A stretch of 64,000 bases of DNA from Schlesneria sphaerica (GCF_044336245.1 NZ_CP172346.1:6634001-6698000); one strand, 5' to 3'; positions 27,306 to 36,414 are shown, counted from the first letter of the stretch. Program-made: numbers and translations. The notes: generated by a model not told the origin, from the sequence alone.

Positions 27306-28301
27306 ATGGGTCGTCCTGTTACCCTGTTTACTGGCCAATGGGCTGACCTGAAGCTCGAAGACCTCTGCAAGAAGGCCAAAGATTTTGGCTACGACGGGCT
27401 GGAACTGGCCTGCTGGGGTGACCACTTCGAAGTGGACAAGGCTCTGTCGGATGATACCTACTGTGCCCGTAAACGAGAGCTTCTCGAAAAGTACGATCTC
27501 CAGGTATTCGCGATCTCTAACCATCTGGTTGGACAAGCGATTCTCGACAATATCGACGCACGTCACAAAAGCATTCTTCCACCCTACGTCTGGGGTGATG
27601 GCAAGCCTGAAGGCGTGACGCAACGTGCGATCGAGGAAATGAAGAATACTGCCCGCGCAGCTCAGAAGCTGGGTGTCGGTATCGTCAATGGTTTCACCGG
27701 CTCAAGCGTCTGGCACCTGATTTACGACTTCCCTCCCACACCGAAATCGATGTACGACGATGGATTCAAGTTGCTCGCCGAGCGATTCAATCCGATCCTC
27801 GACGTCTTCCAGGAATGCGGAGTCAAGTTCGCGCTGGAAGTACACCCCACCGAAATCGCCTTCGACCTGTATTCCGCCGAGCGGGCTGTTGCCGCGCTGG
27901 GTGGACGAGAAGAGTTCGGATTCAACTTCGACCCCAGCCACTTGATCTGGCAAGGAGTCGACCCAGTGGAATTTATCCGGTACTTCCCGAACCGGATTTA
28001 CCATGTCCACATGAAGGACGCCAAAGTAACGCTTAACGGCCGTTCCGGAATTCTGGCCAGCCATCTGTCGTTCGGTGATTCACGACGAGGCTGGGATTTC
28101 CGCAGCATGGGACGGGGTGGCGTGAACTTTGAAGAAGTCATCCGCGCTCTGAACGCCATCAAGTACCAGGGCCCATTGTCCGTAGAATGGGAAGACAGCG
28201 GAATGGATCGCGAACACGGTGCACGTGAATCCTGCCAGTACGTCAAGAACATCGACTTCGCTCCCTCAGGACGAGCCTTCGACTCAGCATTCTCGGAGTA
28301 A
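27306..28301 (+). CDS. Sugar phosphate isomerase/epimerase-like TIM-barrel protein
   Basis: The 331-residue protein fits the xylose isomerase-like AP-endonuclease-2 barrel family. Metal-binding candidates are Glu in 'LEVHPTE', Asp and His in 'NFDPSH', His-x-His in 'YHVHMKD', and Glu in 'SVEWED'. Members act on sugars, inositol derivatives or hydroxypyruvate, and the planctomycete ones are often misassigned. No signal peptide is visible, so it should be cytoplasmic. AAAGG lies upstream of the ATG. It stands alone with two hairpins after it, so it is probably monocistronic. Confidence 0.88.
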   Translation: MGRPVTLFTGQWADLKLEDLCKKAKDFGYDGLELACWGDHFEVDKALSDDTYCARKRELLEKYDLQVFAISNHLVGQAILDNIDARHKSILPPYVWGDGKPEGVTQRAIEEMKNTARAAQKLGVGIVNGFTGSSVWHLIYDFPPTPKSMYDDGFKLLAERFNPILDVFQECGVKFALEVHPTEIAFDLYSAERAVAALGGREEFGFNFDPSHLIWQGVDPVEFIRYFPNRIYHVHMKDAKVTLNGRSGILASHLSFGDSRRGWDFRSMGRGGVNFEEVIRALNAIKYQGPLSVEWEDSGMDREHGARESCQYVKNIDFAPSGRAFDSAFSE

Positions 28302-28311
28302 TCTCGAACCG

Positions 28312-28340
28312 CATGACCCGGCCTTCGAGTCCGGGTCATG
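28312..28340 (+). terminator. Hairpin terminator after the isomerase-like gene
   Basis: A perfect 10-bp inverted repeat (28312-28321 with 28331-28340) with a 9-base loop is followed by TTTCTG. It begins 10 bases after the stop codon. Confidence 0.75.
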
Positions 28341-28398
28341 TTTCTGATTCACCGTGAAGGTTCTTGCAAAGTCGATCTCGCCTTCAGTTAATATCAAG

Positions 28399-28436
28399 AC
28401 GCCCGCTCTTGGAATTCCGAGAGTGGGCGTTTTTTG
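28399..28436 (+). terminator. Strong Rho-independent terminator, second hairpin between convergent genes
   Basis: A 14-bp stem with two G-U pairs (28399-28412 with 28417-28430) has a 4-base AATT loop and is followed by six T. It reads in the plus direction, so it is a second stop signal for the isomerase-like transcript. Confidence 0.85.
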
Positions 28437-28548
28437 TGCGCCAGACACGCCTGAATCGAGCCGTGATGTGGTTTCCCGGGTGCACTCGATGTGAGACGAC
28501 ACTAGGACATCTCCCCGAGAGAGCGGAAAACCTATCACAGGTGTCAGA

Positions 28549-30342
28549 TTATTTTTCTGCGTCTTCACGGATACTAAATTCGAGCTTCCACCGGCCGCTG
28601 CCGCGTGTGCTGACACACCATAGTTCCAGCACGCCCAGTTCTGTCAGTTGTGTATGAAACTGAACAGGAACATAGTGGTCATCGATGGCGTCATCCTTGG
28701 GCAGTGTTGCTTCCAGTGAATCGGTCTCGACAATCTCGTCATCACCCCAGCGCTGCAGACGGACCCCTGGCTGGTCGTCTTTTCTCGTGGAGGAACTGAA
28801 AAACCGGAAATGAGCCGGTTGGCCCACAATCAATCCGATCGGGTCAGAGGGGACATCCAGCTCGGTTCCCTCTTCCATTCCAAAGGGGACGACGCACAGG
28901 GCACGCAAAGGCCGCGCGGCTCCGGGGATTGCGAGACCGGCGGTCTCAATTCCGATGTAGTATGCTCGTGCGGTCCCCCCGCGAATGCGGACCCCGCCTT
29001 TCACTTTGGCCCAGCCATAATAGGCCGCTCCCCGAGCGACTGCATGGTCCAGATCGTGTACCCCTTCCAGTAACTGAGGTGGTTGATCAGGGAACCAGGA
29101 TTTAAGTGTCTCAAGCAGGCGAGATTGGAACTGCTCTGCTTTGTAGACACCCCCATTGAACAGGACGTGTGTGGGACGGGCGGCCCCGTCTTCGTCGGTA
29201 CCATGACTCTGCAGGAAGCCTGCCAGATGACGCGTGATTGCCACGTCTGCTTCGTACGGAAGTCCGATTTCCTGGAACCCCGACACACGCTGGCGAGCGG
29301 GGCGCTCGGTTGAATTGCACGCAGGGAAGAATCCGTCGATCAGCAACTGCATCGCGGCTTCACGACTCACTTCAACAGTAACCGTTCCCCCGATCAACTT
29401 ACTGCCGCGGCCCAATACCGAAATCGGATGCTTCTTCGGGCCGTCGGGGGCGAGCAGGACCTCTTTGGCCTGCCGGCAGGAATGCCAGAGCGAGACCGAT
29501 TGCCAGGGATCGAGGTTGACCCCCTTCTTGGCAAACAGTCCGGAGACATAGTGCGCCAGCGCCAGGTCCATGTTGTCACCTCCCAGCAGGAGATGATTGC
29601 CGACAGCGACCCGTTTGAGAGTCAGTTCCCCTTCTTCCTCGCTGACGCCTACGAGCGTCAAGTCGGTCGTTCCCCCGCCGACGTCGCAGACCAGTAGCGT
29701 GTCGCCAACTTTCAGCACTTTTCTCCACCGGTCCCCGATTGTGGTCAGCCACGCATAGACGGCGGATTGAGGTTCCTCGAGTAGAACAAGGTCATCAGGC
29801 AGTCCTGCCGCAGAGGCAGCTTCGCGTGTGAGTTCGCGCGCACTGGCATCGAATGACGCAGGAACCGTTAGAACGACATGCTGACCGGCAAGGGGGGCGT
29901 CCGGATGTGCCTGATCCCAGGCGGCAACGAGGTGTTCCAGATATCTGCGGGTTGCCGTGACGGGCGATACCTTGGGAAGCTCGTCCCCGGCACCCCATGG
30001 CAAGATCGCCTGATGTCGGTCGATTCGACTATGACAGAGCCACGATTTCGCGGCACCGACGGTTCGGTCAGGCAGTTCAGCAGACTGTCTTCGCGCCATT
30101 TCTCCAATGGCAAAATCACGTCCCTTTGACCAGGGGACGTCATAGGCGCCGGTCGCCCCTTCCTGCTTACCGGCAAGATAAAGGAAAGACGGAAGCAGAT
30201 CGCGTGCTTCGACTGTCGCCGGAGCGACCAGTTGTGGGATCGGCAGTAGCTGAACTTCCGGATGCTCGGCGTCCAGTGCGGCATAGGCCAGCGCGCTGTT
30301 GGTGGTCCCGAGATCGATTCCGATGATGTACTTGGCTGGCAT
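28549..30342 (-). CDS. Hsp70-like protein (DnaK superfamily, no canonical lid)
   Basis: The 597-residue protein has the Hsp70 nucleotide-binding domain: phosphate-1 motif 'GIDLGTTNSALAY' at residues 8-20, phosphate-2 motif 'VCDVGGGTTDLTLVG', and the adenosine motif 'FNGGVYKAEQFQSRLLETL'. After about residue 430 the C-terminus appears beta-rich ('YYIGIETAGLAIPG', 'LWCVSTRGSGRWKLEFSIRED'), and it lacks the helical lid and the EEVD-like or disordered tail of true DnaK. Such proteins are frequent in planctomycetes and are not the housekeeping chaperone. It stands alone with no dnaJ or grpE. Substrate specificity is unknown. Confidence 0.9.
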   Translation of the reverse strand: MPAKYIIGIDLGTTNSALAYAALDAEHPEVQLLPIPQLVAPATVEARDLLPSFLYLAGKQEGATGAYDVPWSKGRDFAIGEMARRQSAELPDRTVGAAKSWLCHSRIDRHQAILPWGAGDELPKVSPVTATRRYLEHLVAAWDQAHPDAPLAGQHVVLTVPASFDASARELTREAASAAGLPDDLVLLEEPQSAVYAWLTTIGDRWRKVLKVGDTLLVCDVGGGTTDLTLVGVSEEEGELTLKRVAVGNHLLLGGDNMDLALAHYVSGLFAKKGVNLDPWQSVSLWHSCRQAKEVLLAPDGPKKHPISVLGRGSKLIGGTVTVEVSREAAMQLLIDGFFPACNSTERPARQRVSGFQEIGLPYEADVAITRHLAGFLQSHGTDEDGAARPTHVLFNGGVYKAEQFQSRLLETLKSWFPDQPPQLLEGVHDLDHAVARGAAYYGWAKVKGGVRIRGGTARAYYIGIETAGLAIPGAARPLRALCVVPFGMEEGTELDVPSDPIGLIVGQPAHFRFFSSSTRKDDQPGVRLQRWGDDEIVETDSLEATLPKDDAIDDHYVPVQFHTQLTELGVLELWCVSTRGSGRWKLEFSIREDAEK

Positions 30343-30442
30343 ACGGCCGTTTCTAGGTCGAACTCAACAATGGACGACGGCCCGAAACGGGTACCATACC
30401 CGGTTCTCCATCACCGTCGGTATTACTTGCGTTCTGTTACTT

Positions 30443-31546
30443 TTACTCGACTGAGCGATCCTGTTCAAACGCTTTAGGGGAAGAAGAGGCCTGACACTCG
30501 ATTGAAACGTCCAGTTGCTGGCCGACGTATACTCGCGGAGCAGGTTCATCAATCTCATACAGAATTTGCAGGACACGCGTATCGATCCGTTCAGTGTTGT
30601 CACCCGTGAACGCTCTTTTAGGAATCACGTACGGTTCGACTCGCACGAATTCCAGCTTGAGGTTCTGATCCGAGGCGCCGCGGGGTGTGGCCATGGCCTT
30701 CCCCGTCACATGGAACCGGCTGATGTCTCGTTCATCAATATCGACACGGACGCGAAGACGCTGCAGGTCTCCCAGCAGAATCAACGCCTTGGACGACGAA
30801 GAATTAACGTATTCTCCCGGCCGCACATCGATTTTCAGAATTTGACCATCGACGGGGGCTCGGACGAGACAGCGGTCAATCTCTGTCTCAATATTTTCGA
30901 CTTCGGCACGAGCTGATTCGAGGGAAGCTTGTGTTACGGCTTTGTCGGAATCCCACGCACCGGCCATCAGTAGCGAGTGCTCAGCCTGGGCCTGCTGATA
31001 TTGCTGGTCGGCCGCCGCGAAAGTGAATCGCCGCGAAGTGAATTCCTCATCCGACATGACCTTGCGTCCCAACAGCTGTTCGCCCCGGTCCAGCAGGTCT
31101 TTCAGGCGGGTTCGGTTCGCTTCGGCAACGCGGACTTTGGCTTCGCTTGGAGGAATCTCTTCCGGCCTCGGCATGTGCTCAAGCCTTTTCAGCTGGGCTT
31201 CGGCCATGGCCACCCGTGACTGCATGACATGTAACTGAGATCGGAGGTGCCTGTCGTCCACGCGAAAGAGCGGAGTTCCAGTTGTCACGCGCTGACCAAG
31301 TTGCTCGGCAGTGACGCAAACTTCAAGAACCACTCCGGCGATTGGCGTTCCGATCGAAATATTCTCGGTACGGGCCTCAACCAGACCTGTACCAGAGATA
31401 CCGACCTTAAATGATTGCTTGGGGGGCTCGACCAGCGGCGTCGCTCTCGGAATTTTTTCCGCGGCAAACATCAGGTGATAGATGGAAAATGCGAACATGC
31501 CTGTGGCGAGCACGGGAAGAAAGAGGGCACGCACGGTTTTCAACAT
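30443..31546 (-). CDS. HlyD/DevB-type membrane fusion adaptor of an ABC exporter
   Basis: The protein is about 367 residues: one N-terminal membrane helix (around residues 6-26), a lipoyl-like beta domain split by a coiled-coil hairpin (about residues 95-215, rich in Gln, Glu and Ala), then beta-barrel segments with 'VRAPVDGQILKIDVRPGEYV'. It should bridge the inner-membrane ABC transporter to an outer-membrane channel. It is the last gene of a permease-ATPase-adaptor set matching the DevBCA exporters of cyanobacteria, which export glycolipids. I prefer the ATG at 31546 over one 21 bases upstream. No TolC gene is present. Confidence 0.88.
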   Translation of the reverse strand: MLKTVRALFLPVLATGMFAFSIYHLMFAAEKIPRATPLVEPPKQSFKVGISGTGLVEARTENISIGTPIAGVVLEVCVTAEQLGQRVTTGTPLFRVDDRHLRSQLHVMQSRVAMAEAQLKRLEHMPRPEEIPPSEAKVRVAEANRTRLKDLLDRGEQLLGRKVMSDEEFTSRRFTFAAADQQYQQAQAEHSLLMAGAWDSDKAVTQASLESARAEVENIETEIDRCLVRAPVDGQILKIDVRPGEYVNSSSSKALILLGDLQRLRVRVDIDERDISRFHVTGKAMATPRGASDQNLKLEFVRVEPYVIPKRAFTGDNTERIDTRVLQILYEIDEPAPRVYVGQQLDVSIECQASSSPKAFEQDRSVE

Positions 31547-31637
31547 TTCAGTCCAGCCTTCTGACATTTCAATAAACTGTTGTGATCGGTTTGCTTCGGT
31601 TTCAGGAAGAACTTGTCATCCGTCTTGCGATGTCGTG

Positions 31638-32405
31638 TTAGTGATGAATTTCGAGAGGACGAACACCCGTGGGATCGGGGACTTCCACTTTTGTCACCAC
31701 TCCATCATCCATGTGGATGATCCGGTCACCAAAACTGAAAACACGACTGTCATGAGTCACGACAATGACCGCACGGTCGGGCTGAAGTGCGACACGTCTC
31801 AGCAATTCCATCACAGTTTGACCCGACTGAGCGTCGAGTGCCGCAGTCGGCTCGTCACACACCAGCAAACGTGGCTCATGCACGAGGGCCCTCGCAATCG
31901 CCACTCGTTGCTGCTGTCCCCCCGAAAGCTGATTGGGAAACAGGTGCTTTCGTTGCGCCAGTCCGACTTCCGCGAGAATTTCTTTGGCCTCTGCAAATGC
32001 TTTTCGCCGTGACATCCCCGCGATGATCAGGGGGATCGCGGCATTCTCCACGGCGGTCAGGGTCGGCAGCAGATTGTACTGCTGGAACACAAAGCCAATA
32101 TTCTTTTGCCGGAACTGGACGAGACGAGAACCGCTCATTCCGATCAAGTCTTCTCCCAGCACGGTCAGCGATCCGCTCGTCGCGTTCAGCAGCCCCGCAA
32201 CAATCGAAATTAACGTCGTCTTACCGCAGCCAGACTGACCGACCAGCAGCGTCATCTGCCCCGCAAGGACATCAAGGTCGACACCGCGCAGCGCGATCGT
32301 TTTGGTTTCGCCCGTGCCGAACTCTTTGAAGATCTGACGACACGCGACGGCCAGCACCTCAGGCGGGTGTATGTCACTGATCGGTGATGGGGAAACTACG
32401 GTCAT
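31638..32405 (-). CDS. ABC exporter ATPase (MacB/LolD/DevA group)
   Basis: The 255-residue subunit has Walker A 'GQSGCGKTT', Q-loop 'NIGFVFQQYNLLP', the signature 'LSGGQQQRVAIARAL', Walker B 'LLVCDEPTAALD' and the switch His in 'VTHDSRVF'. It powers export through the permease whose gene ends 4 bases before its start, so the two are co-translated. Group membership with MacB/DevA fits the partner FtsX-type permease. Residues 1-20 are a short extension before the usual start of the domain. Confidence 0.93.
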   Translation of the reverse strand: MTVVSPSPISDIHPPEVLAVACRQIFKEFGTGETKTIALRGVDLDVLAGQMTLLVGQSGCGKTTLISIVAGLLNATSGSLTVLGEDLIGMSGSRLVQFRQKNIGFVFQQYNLLPTLTAVENAAIPLIIAGMSRRKAFAEAKEILAEVGLAQRKHLFPNQLSGGQQQRVAIARALVHEPRLLVCDEPTAALDAQSGQTVMELLRRVALQPDRAVIVVTHDSRVFSFGDRIIHMDDGVVTKVEVPDPTGVRPLEIHH

Positions 32406-32408
32406 GGA

Positions 32409-33548
32409 TCAGCCTCGGAAGACAACCGCAGGTTCCAGGAACAACACTTTTCGCAGACTGAACAGACTGGTCAGCAGAATGATGATCACCACGGCCAATC
32501 CCACGCCGATGGCCGCAACGAGGTTGAGGTGAATGCCTGCCATCGGAGCGATTCGATTCGTGAACGTGAAGAAAATTGCCGTCGTGCCCATTCCCAGGCC
32601 GTAGCCAATACCGCTGACGGCGCTGGCCTGCAGCAGGATCATCGAGATTAAGCGGGCGTTGGTGACTCCCATGGCCTTGAGTGCTCCGAATTGTTTCAGG
32701 TTTTCGAGCGTGAACAGGTAAAAGGTCTGACCGGCTACCGCTGCTCCCACGATGAATCCCAGGCCGATCGTGATCCCGAAGTTGATAGGAATCCCGGTGG
32801 AACTCATGAAATAGTCGATTGTTTTCCAGAAGAAACCGTCCTGAGTCAGCGCCATTAACCCGCACTGCTGCTCGATCGCCTGGCAGACTTGCTGCGGGTC
32901 CTGACCCGGCATGGCCTTCGCAAGGACGTAGTTCATCAGGTTGCGATTGGTGGGAAAAAAGCGTTCCACTTCCGTGAACCGCGAATACAGAATCGGAAGA
33001 GTCGTGAAGGGAGGCGATGCTTTGCAAATGCCCATCAGAACGACTCGTCGATCGTTGATGTGAAATTCGCGTCCCAACTGGAATGGTTCCCCAGGCCACA
33101 TGTATTCGTAGCCCGCCTTATCGATGAACACGGCGTTGGCACGGTTCAGGTCACTCAGTTCCCCCAAGACCATTCGTCGGGGTGATCCGACCATCGTCGC
33201 GTCGTCGACCCCGAGCAACATGACGTTTCGAAAATTCCCATCCGGCAGGCGTGCGGTCGCACTGCTCTTGTGAAAGCGAACGGCCCATTCGACCCCCGGA
33301 ACGCCGCGGACACGCTGCAAATCGTTATTCGGCAGGAATGGAGCTTCATCGATGTACCGGACTTTGCTGTCCATCACCCATAAGTCCGCATCGCGGACAT
33401 CGATGATCTGGCTGGCAGACCGTTCGACGACCCCCATGAAAATGGAGACCTGCTGTGACATCAGCAACGTCGCGAATGTGATGCTGAGAATCAGGCTCAG
33501 GTACTTGCTTTTGTCGCCCGTCAGCATTCGTAGTGCGAGCCAGTTCAT
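32409..33548 (-). CDS. FtsX/DevC-type ABC exporter permease
   Basis: The 379-residue protein has the MacB/FtsX topology: one N-terminal helix ('YLSLILSITFATLLMSQQ'), a large periplasmic domain (about residues 45-250) and three C-terminal helices, with 'ENLKQFGALKAMGVTNARLISMILLQ' before the third. DevC proteins of cyanobacterial DevBCA systems have this size and pattern. Downstream genes encode the ATPase and adaptor. The cargo cannot be read from the sequence; glycolipids and other small amphiphiles are known for the family. The TetR gene lies 104 bases upstream on the same strand. Confidence 0.9.
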   Translation of the reverse strand: MNWLALRMLTGDKSKYLSLILSITFATLLMSQQVSIFMGVVERSASQIIDVRDADLWVMDSKVRYIDEAPFLPNNDLQRVRGVPGVEWAVRFHKSSATARLPDGNFRNVMLLGVDDATMVGSPRRMVLGELSDLNRANAVFIDKAGYEYMWPGEPFQLGREFHINDRRVVLMGICKASPPFTTLPILYSRFTEVERFFPTNRNLMNYVLAKAMPGQDPQQVCQAIEQQCGLMALTQDGFFWKTIDYFMSSTGIPINFGITIGLGFIVGAAVAGQTFYLFTLENLKQFGALKAMGVTNARLISMILLQASAVSGIGYGLGMGTTAIFFTFTNRIAPMAGIHLNLVAAIGVGLAVVIIILLTSLFSLRKVLFLEPAVVFRG

Positions 33549-33610
33549 AAAGTACGTCTTCGAGGTGATCCCGGTTCAGTTTCGTTCTGCTATTGTAGTC
33601 AGGCAAAAAT

Positions 33611-33626
33611 GCGTCGAATTTTGACG
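33611..33626. promoter_or_regulatory. Candidate TetR operator copy 1
   Basis: The sequence reads GCGTC, seven AT-rich bases, GACG, an inverted arrangement. The same pattern with the same spacing occurs at 34382-34397, next to the tetR start. The site is 62 bases upstream of the exporter permease start and downstream of the tetR stop. The pairing of sites suggests it is a binding site for the TetR protein, but this is inferred. Confidence 0.4.
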
Positions 33627-33652
33627 ACGCGCCAAGAACGGGCGAAAAAAAT

Positions 33653-34381
33653 TCAGTTGAGCCCCAGGGAGGCCTGTTCGGGTGCAAAAATCTCGGACAG
33701 GACTCGCTGACGGCTGACTTCGTAATTCCATTCCCCTGAAAGTGGTTTCCAGTCGAACCCGTCAAGCAGTGTATGGATTCCTTTCATCAGGACTTTAACC
33801 GGGTCTTGAATCTCAAATTCTTTCAACATTGGGCAGTAATGCAGTGCCGTCATGTGCGTCCCTAGCGCCATGGTGATGACCGAATAGACCAGTTCCCTCG
33901 AATCGACGGTCGGTCGCAGTTCGCCTGCATCCACGCCTGACTGAACGATTCGCAGGACCGTTCCAAAACAGGCAGATTCCAGCCGATCGAGTGCTTCCCG
34001 ACGTTCTGCGGATGCACGTTCCCGCAGATTGGCCAGCTTGATAATGAACTCAGAATGGTAGTGGTGTGGTTCGAGACGCGAGAAAATCTCATCCGCCACC
34101 CCGATAGCCGCCAGCCGCTCACGGGAACGTCCTACGAATTGTTCGGCCCTCAGGAACAGCTCAACACGCCGTTCCATGCTTTCGATGGCCAGTGCCGTGA
34201 CAAGATCTTCCTTCGTTGAGAAGTGCTGATAGACCGTACCCTTCGAATACTCCGTCGCTTCTGCCAACTGGTCCATGCTCAGGCCCGCATAGCCCTGCTC
34301 GATCAACAGCTTACGGGCAACCTGCAGAAACAGTTGCTCTCGTTCTTTGATCTGACGTTGTTTGCGTGTCATGGTTCCCAT
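33653..34381 (-). CDS. TetR/AcrR-family transcriptional regulator
   Basis: The 242-residue protein has an N-terminal helix-turn-helix 'LLIEQGYAGLSMDQLAEATEYSKGTVYQHFSTKEDLVTAL' (seen here in two parts of a longer match), typical of TetR repressors, then a helical ligand-binding region. It should be a dimer that leaves DNA when it binds a ligand. The gene lies directly upstream of the exporter operon in the same direction, with MarR and halogenase genes on the other side. ATG at 34381 or 34372 may be the start. Binding sites are suggested at 33611 and 34382. Confidence 0.92.
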   Translation of the reverse strand: MGTMTRKQRQIKEREQLFLQVARKLLIEQGYAGLSMDQLAEATEYSKGTVYQHFSTKEDLVTALAIESMERRVELFLRAEQFVGRSRERLAAIGVADEIFSRLEPHHYHSEFIIKLANLRERASAERREALDRLESACFGTVLRIVQSGVDAGELRPTVDSRELVYSVITMALGTHMTALHYCPMLKEFEIQDPVKVLMKGIHTLLDGFDWKPLSGEWNYEVSRQRVLSEIFAPEQASLGLN

Positions 34382-34397
34382 GCGTCAATTATCGACG
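34382..34397. promoter_or_regulatory. Candidate TetR operator copy 2
   Basis: GCGTC, seven AT-rich bases, GACG, immediately upstream of the tetR start codon. It matches the site at 33611-33626 in both half-sites and spacing. Its place just before the gene would allow TetR to repress its own synthesis. Confidence 0.4.
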
Positions 34398-34618
34398 GAT
34401 CGTCAAAAAATGTCAAACAGATTAATTCCGACAGGAAAGGAAATCTCTTTCATCTCGGGTGAGCAAACAGTCGACAGGTGTTGAAACGACAGTCGTCTTG
34501 ACGAATGAATCCAGCGGCCTACAATTCGCATGAACCGTTCCCAGTTGGGGGCAACGAGCAGCAAGCAGCGCCTCGTTGAGCGGATTCCGTTACAAGTCAA
34601 CTCATGGGATGATCATCA

Positions 34619-35104
34619 TTGGCTGCGACGGCCCGAAAATCTCGTTTCGACTCCCTGCAGCAAGAGGTCTATCTAAACCTCTGGCGCACGTATGACAGGT
34701 TGAAGTCGCTGGAGGATGAGCTTTTCGCATCGCATGAACTCTCAGCGCAGCAGTACAACGCGCTCCGACTTCTGCAGGCCGTGCATCCCGCTTCGATGCC
34801 GACATCTGCCTTGGGAAATAAGCTGATTTCGCGGGCCCCCGATATGACTCGCCTGCTCGACCGCCTTGAGGCACGTGGGTTAATTCAACGCGAGCGGCGC
34901 GCTGACAATCGCCGCGTCGTCGAAGTCAGCATCACCGCTGGCGGGCTGCAACTCGTCGATGAACTTTCCACCGCCGTCAGCGAGTGTCATTCCCGGCAAC
35001 TCGGTCATTTGTCAGAAGCTCAGTTAAAGCAACTGGTAGAACTTTTGTATGCGGCTCGCTTCCCACACGAAGTGGAAGGCAGCCACTGGTGTCGAGAAGC
35101 GTGA
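34619..35104 (+). CDS. MarR-family transcriptional regulator
   Basis: The 161-residue protein has the winged-helix pattern 'LSAQQYNALRLLQA', 'SALGNKLISRAPDMTRLLDRLEARGLIQRERRADNRRVVEVSITAGG' (shown as separate fragments of one domain), typical of MarR repressors that sense phenolic compounds. The start is a TTG; an upstream stop codon precludes a longer form, and GGGAT lies before it. The gene precedes the halogenase-like gene by 59 bases and probably controls it. The ligand is unknown; for this family small aromatic acids are typical. Confidence 0.88.
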   Translation: MAATARKSRFDSLQQEVYLNLWRTYDRLKSLEDELFASHELSAQQYNALRLLQAVHPASMPTSALGNKLISRAPDMTRLLDRLEARGLIQRERRADNRRVVEVSITAGGLQLVDELSTAVSECHSRQLGHLSEAQLKQLVELLYAARFPHEVEGSHWCREA

Positions 35105-35163
35105 TTCGTTCATCAATCCTCTCTTGTCCATAGATTTCCTTGTTTAGTGGAGCAACCGTAGCC

Positions 35164-36414
35164 ATGGTGAATTCGACTGACCCTCGCGTGATCGTGATTG
35201 GTGGCGGCCCCTCCGGCTCGACAGCAGCGACTTTGATCGCTCAGCGCGGTCACAAAGTTCGGCTGCTGGAGCGAGAGCAGTTTCCGCGGTTCCATATTGG
35301 TGAATCGTTGATCCCGCAAACGTATTGGGTCCTCAAACGACTCAATATGCTGGATAAGATGAAGAGTAGCGAGTTCATCCGAAAGTACAGCGTGCAGTTC
35401 GTCGGCGCCAGTGGTCGACTGTCGGAGCCTTTCTATTTTCTCGACCACAAGCCGCATGAGTCGTCCCAGACGTGGCAAGTCCGGCGTAGTGAGTTCGACC
35501 AGATGACGCTCCAGAACGCCGCCGACCACGGCGTCGATGTGCAGCAAGGTGTGCGAGTTCTCGAAGTCCTCTTCGAGGGCGAACGAGCCGTCGGTGTGCG
35601 CGTGAAAGACGAAGCCGGTGGCGAAGAGCGGATCGAGCGAGCTGACGTGATCGTGGATGCAAGCGGTCAAAGCTCGTTGATTATGGGTAAGCTCGGTCTG
35701 CGCGAATGGGATCAGGAACTGAAGAAGGCGGCCGTCTGGACGTATTGGGAAGGTGCTCAGCGAGACACGGGACGCGACGAGGGGGCGACGGTCGTACTGC
35801 AGGTTCAGGGAAAAACAGGATGGTTCTGGTACATCCCGCTGCATGACAACATCATCAGTGTCGGTGTCGTCGCTGACCATAACTACCTGTTTAAGAATCG
35901 CGATACCAAAGATTTCGAGGCCATCTATCACGCGGAAGTCGAAAAATGTCCGGCGGTGAAGCAACGAATCAGTCTTGGAAAGCGGGTCGCCCCTTATCGG
36001 GCCGCGAAGGAATATTCCTATCGCTCCCGCCGTGCCGCCGGAGATGGCTGGGTCCTCGTCGGCGATGCCTTTGGCTTCCTAGATCCGCTTTACTCTTCCG
36101 GTGTGCTCCTGGCACTGAAGTCAGGTGAACTCGCCGCTGATGCGGTTTGTGAGGGATTGGCCAAGGGGGATACGTCGGCGGCTCAACTGGGAGCCTGGGA
36201 ACCCGATTATGTCCGAGGTATGCAGCGGATGCGATCACTGGTCAACGCTTACTACGCCGGTTTCAGCTTCGGCAGATTCGTTGCCAAACACCCTAATCGC
36301 AAGGGGGATATCACAGACCTGCTGATTGGTGATCTCTTTCGGCCAGAACTCGATGAGACCCTCGCACTCGTCGAAGAGGCGCTGAAGACGCCCGCCATGG
36401 CAGAGCATAAGTAA
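35164..36414 (+). CDS. Flavin-dependent halogenase-like oxidoreductase (phenol/pyrrole-type motifs)
   Basis: The 416-residue FAD protein starts with 'VIVIGGGPSGSTAA' (dinucleotide fold, residues 9-22) and 'GESLIP' at 46-51. It carries GWFWYIP, with the WxWxIP halogenase signature at Trp220-Pro225, and FLDPLYSSG at 305-313, matching the FxxPxxSxG motif of true halogenases. Lys74 in 'EFIRKYSVQFV' aligns with the catalytic Lys that forms the chloramine or guides HOCl in phenol- and pyrrole-type halogenases. It would need FADH2 from a flavin reductase, not encoded here. The alternative is a geranylgeranyl-reductase-like FAD enzyme. The start at 35164 avoids a TTG-initiated extension. Confidence 0.82.
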   Translation: MVNSTDPRVIVIGGGPSGSTAATLIAQRGHKVRLLEREQFPRFHIGESLIPQTYWVLKRLNMLDKMKSSEFIRKYSVQFVGASGRLSEPFYFLDHKPHESSQTWQVRRSEFDQMTLQNAADHGVDVQQGVRVLEVLFEGERAVGVRVKDEAGGEERIERADVIVDASGQSSLIMGKLGLREWDQELKKAAVWTYWEGAQRDTGRDEGATVVLQVQGKTGWFWYIPLHDNIISVGVVADHNYLFKNRDTKDFEAIYHAEVEKCPAVKQRISLGKRVAPYRAAKEYSYRSRRAAGDGWVLVGDAFGFLDPLYSSGVLLALKSGELAADAVCEGLAKGDTSAAQLGAWEPDYVRGMQRMRSLVNAYYAGFSFGRFVAKHPNRKGDITDLLIGDLFRPELDETLALVEEALKTPAMAEHK

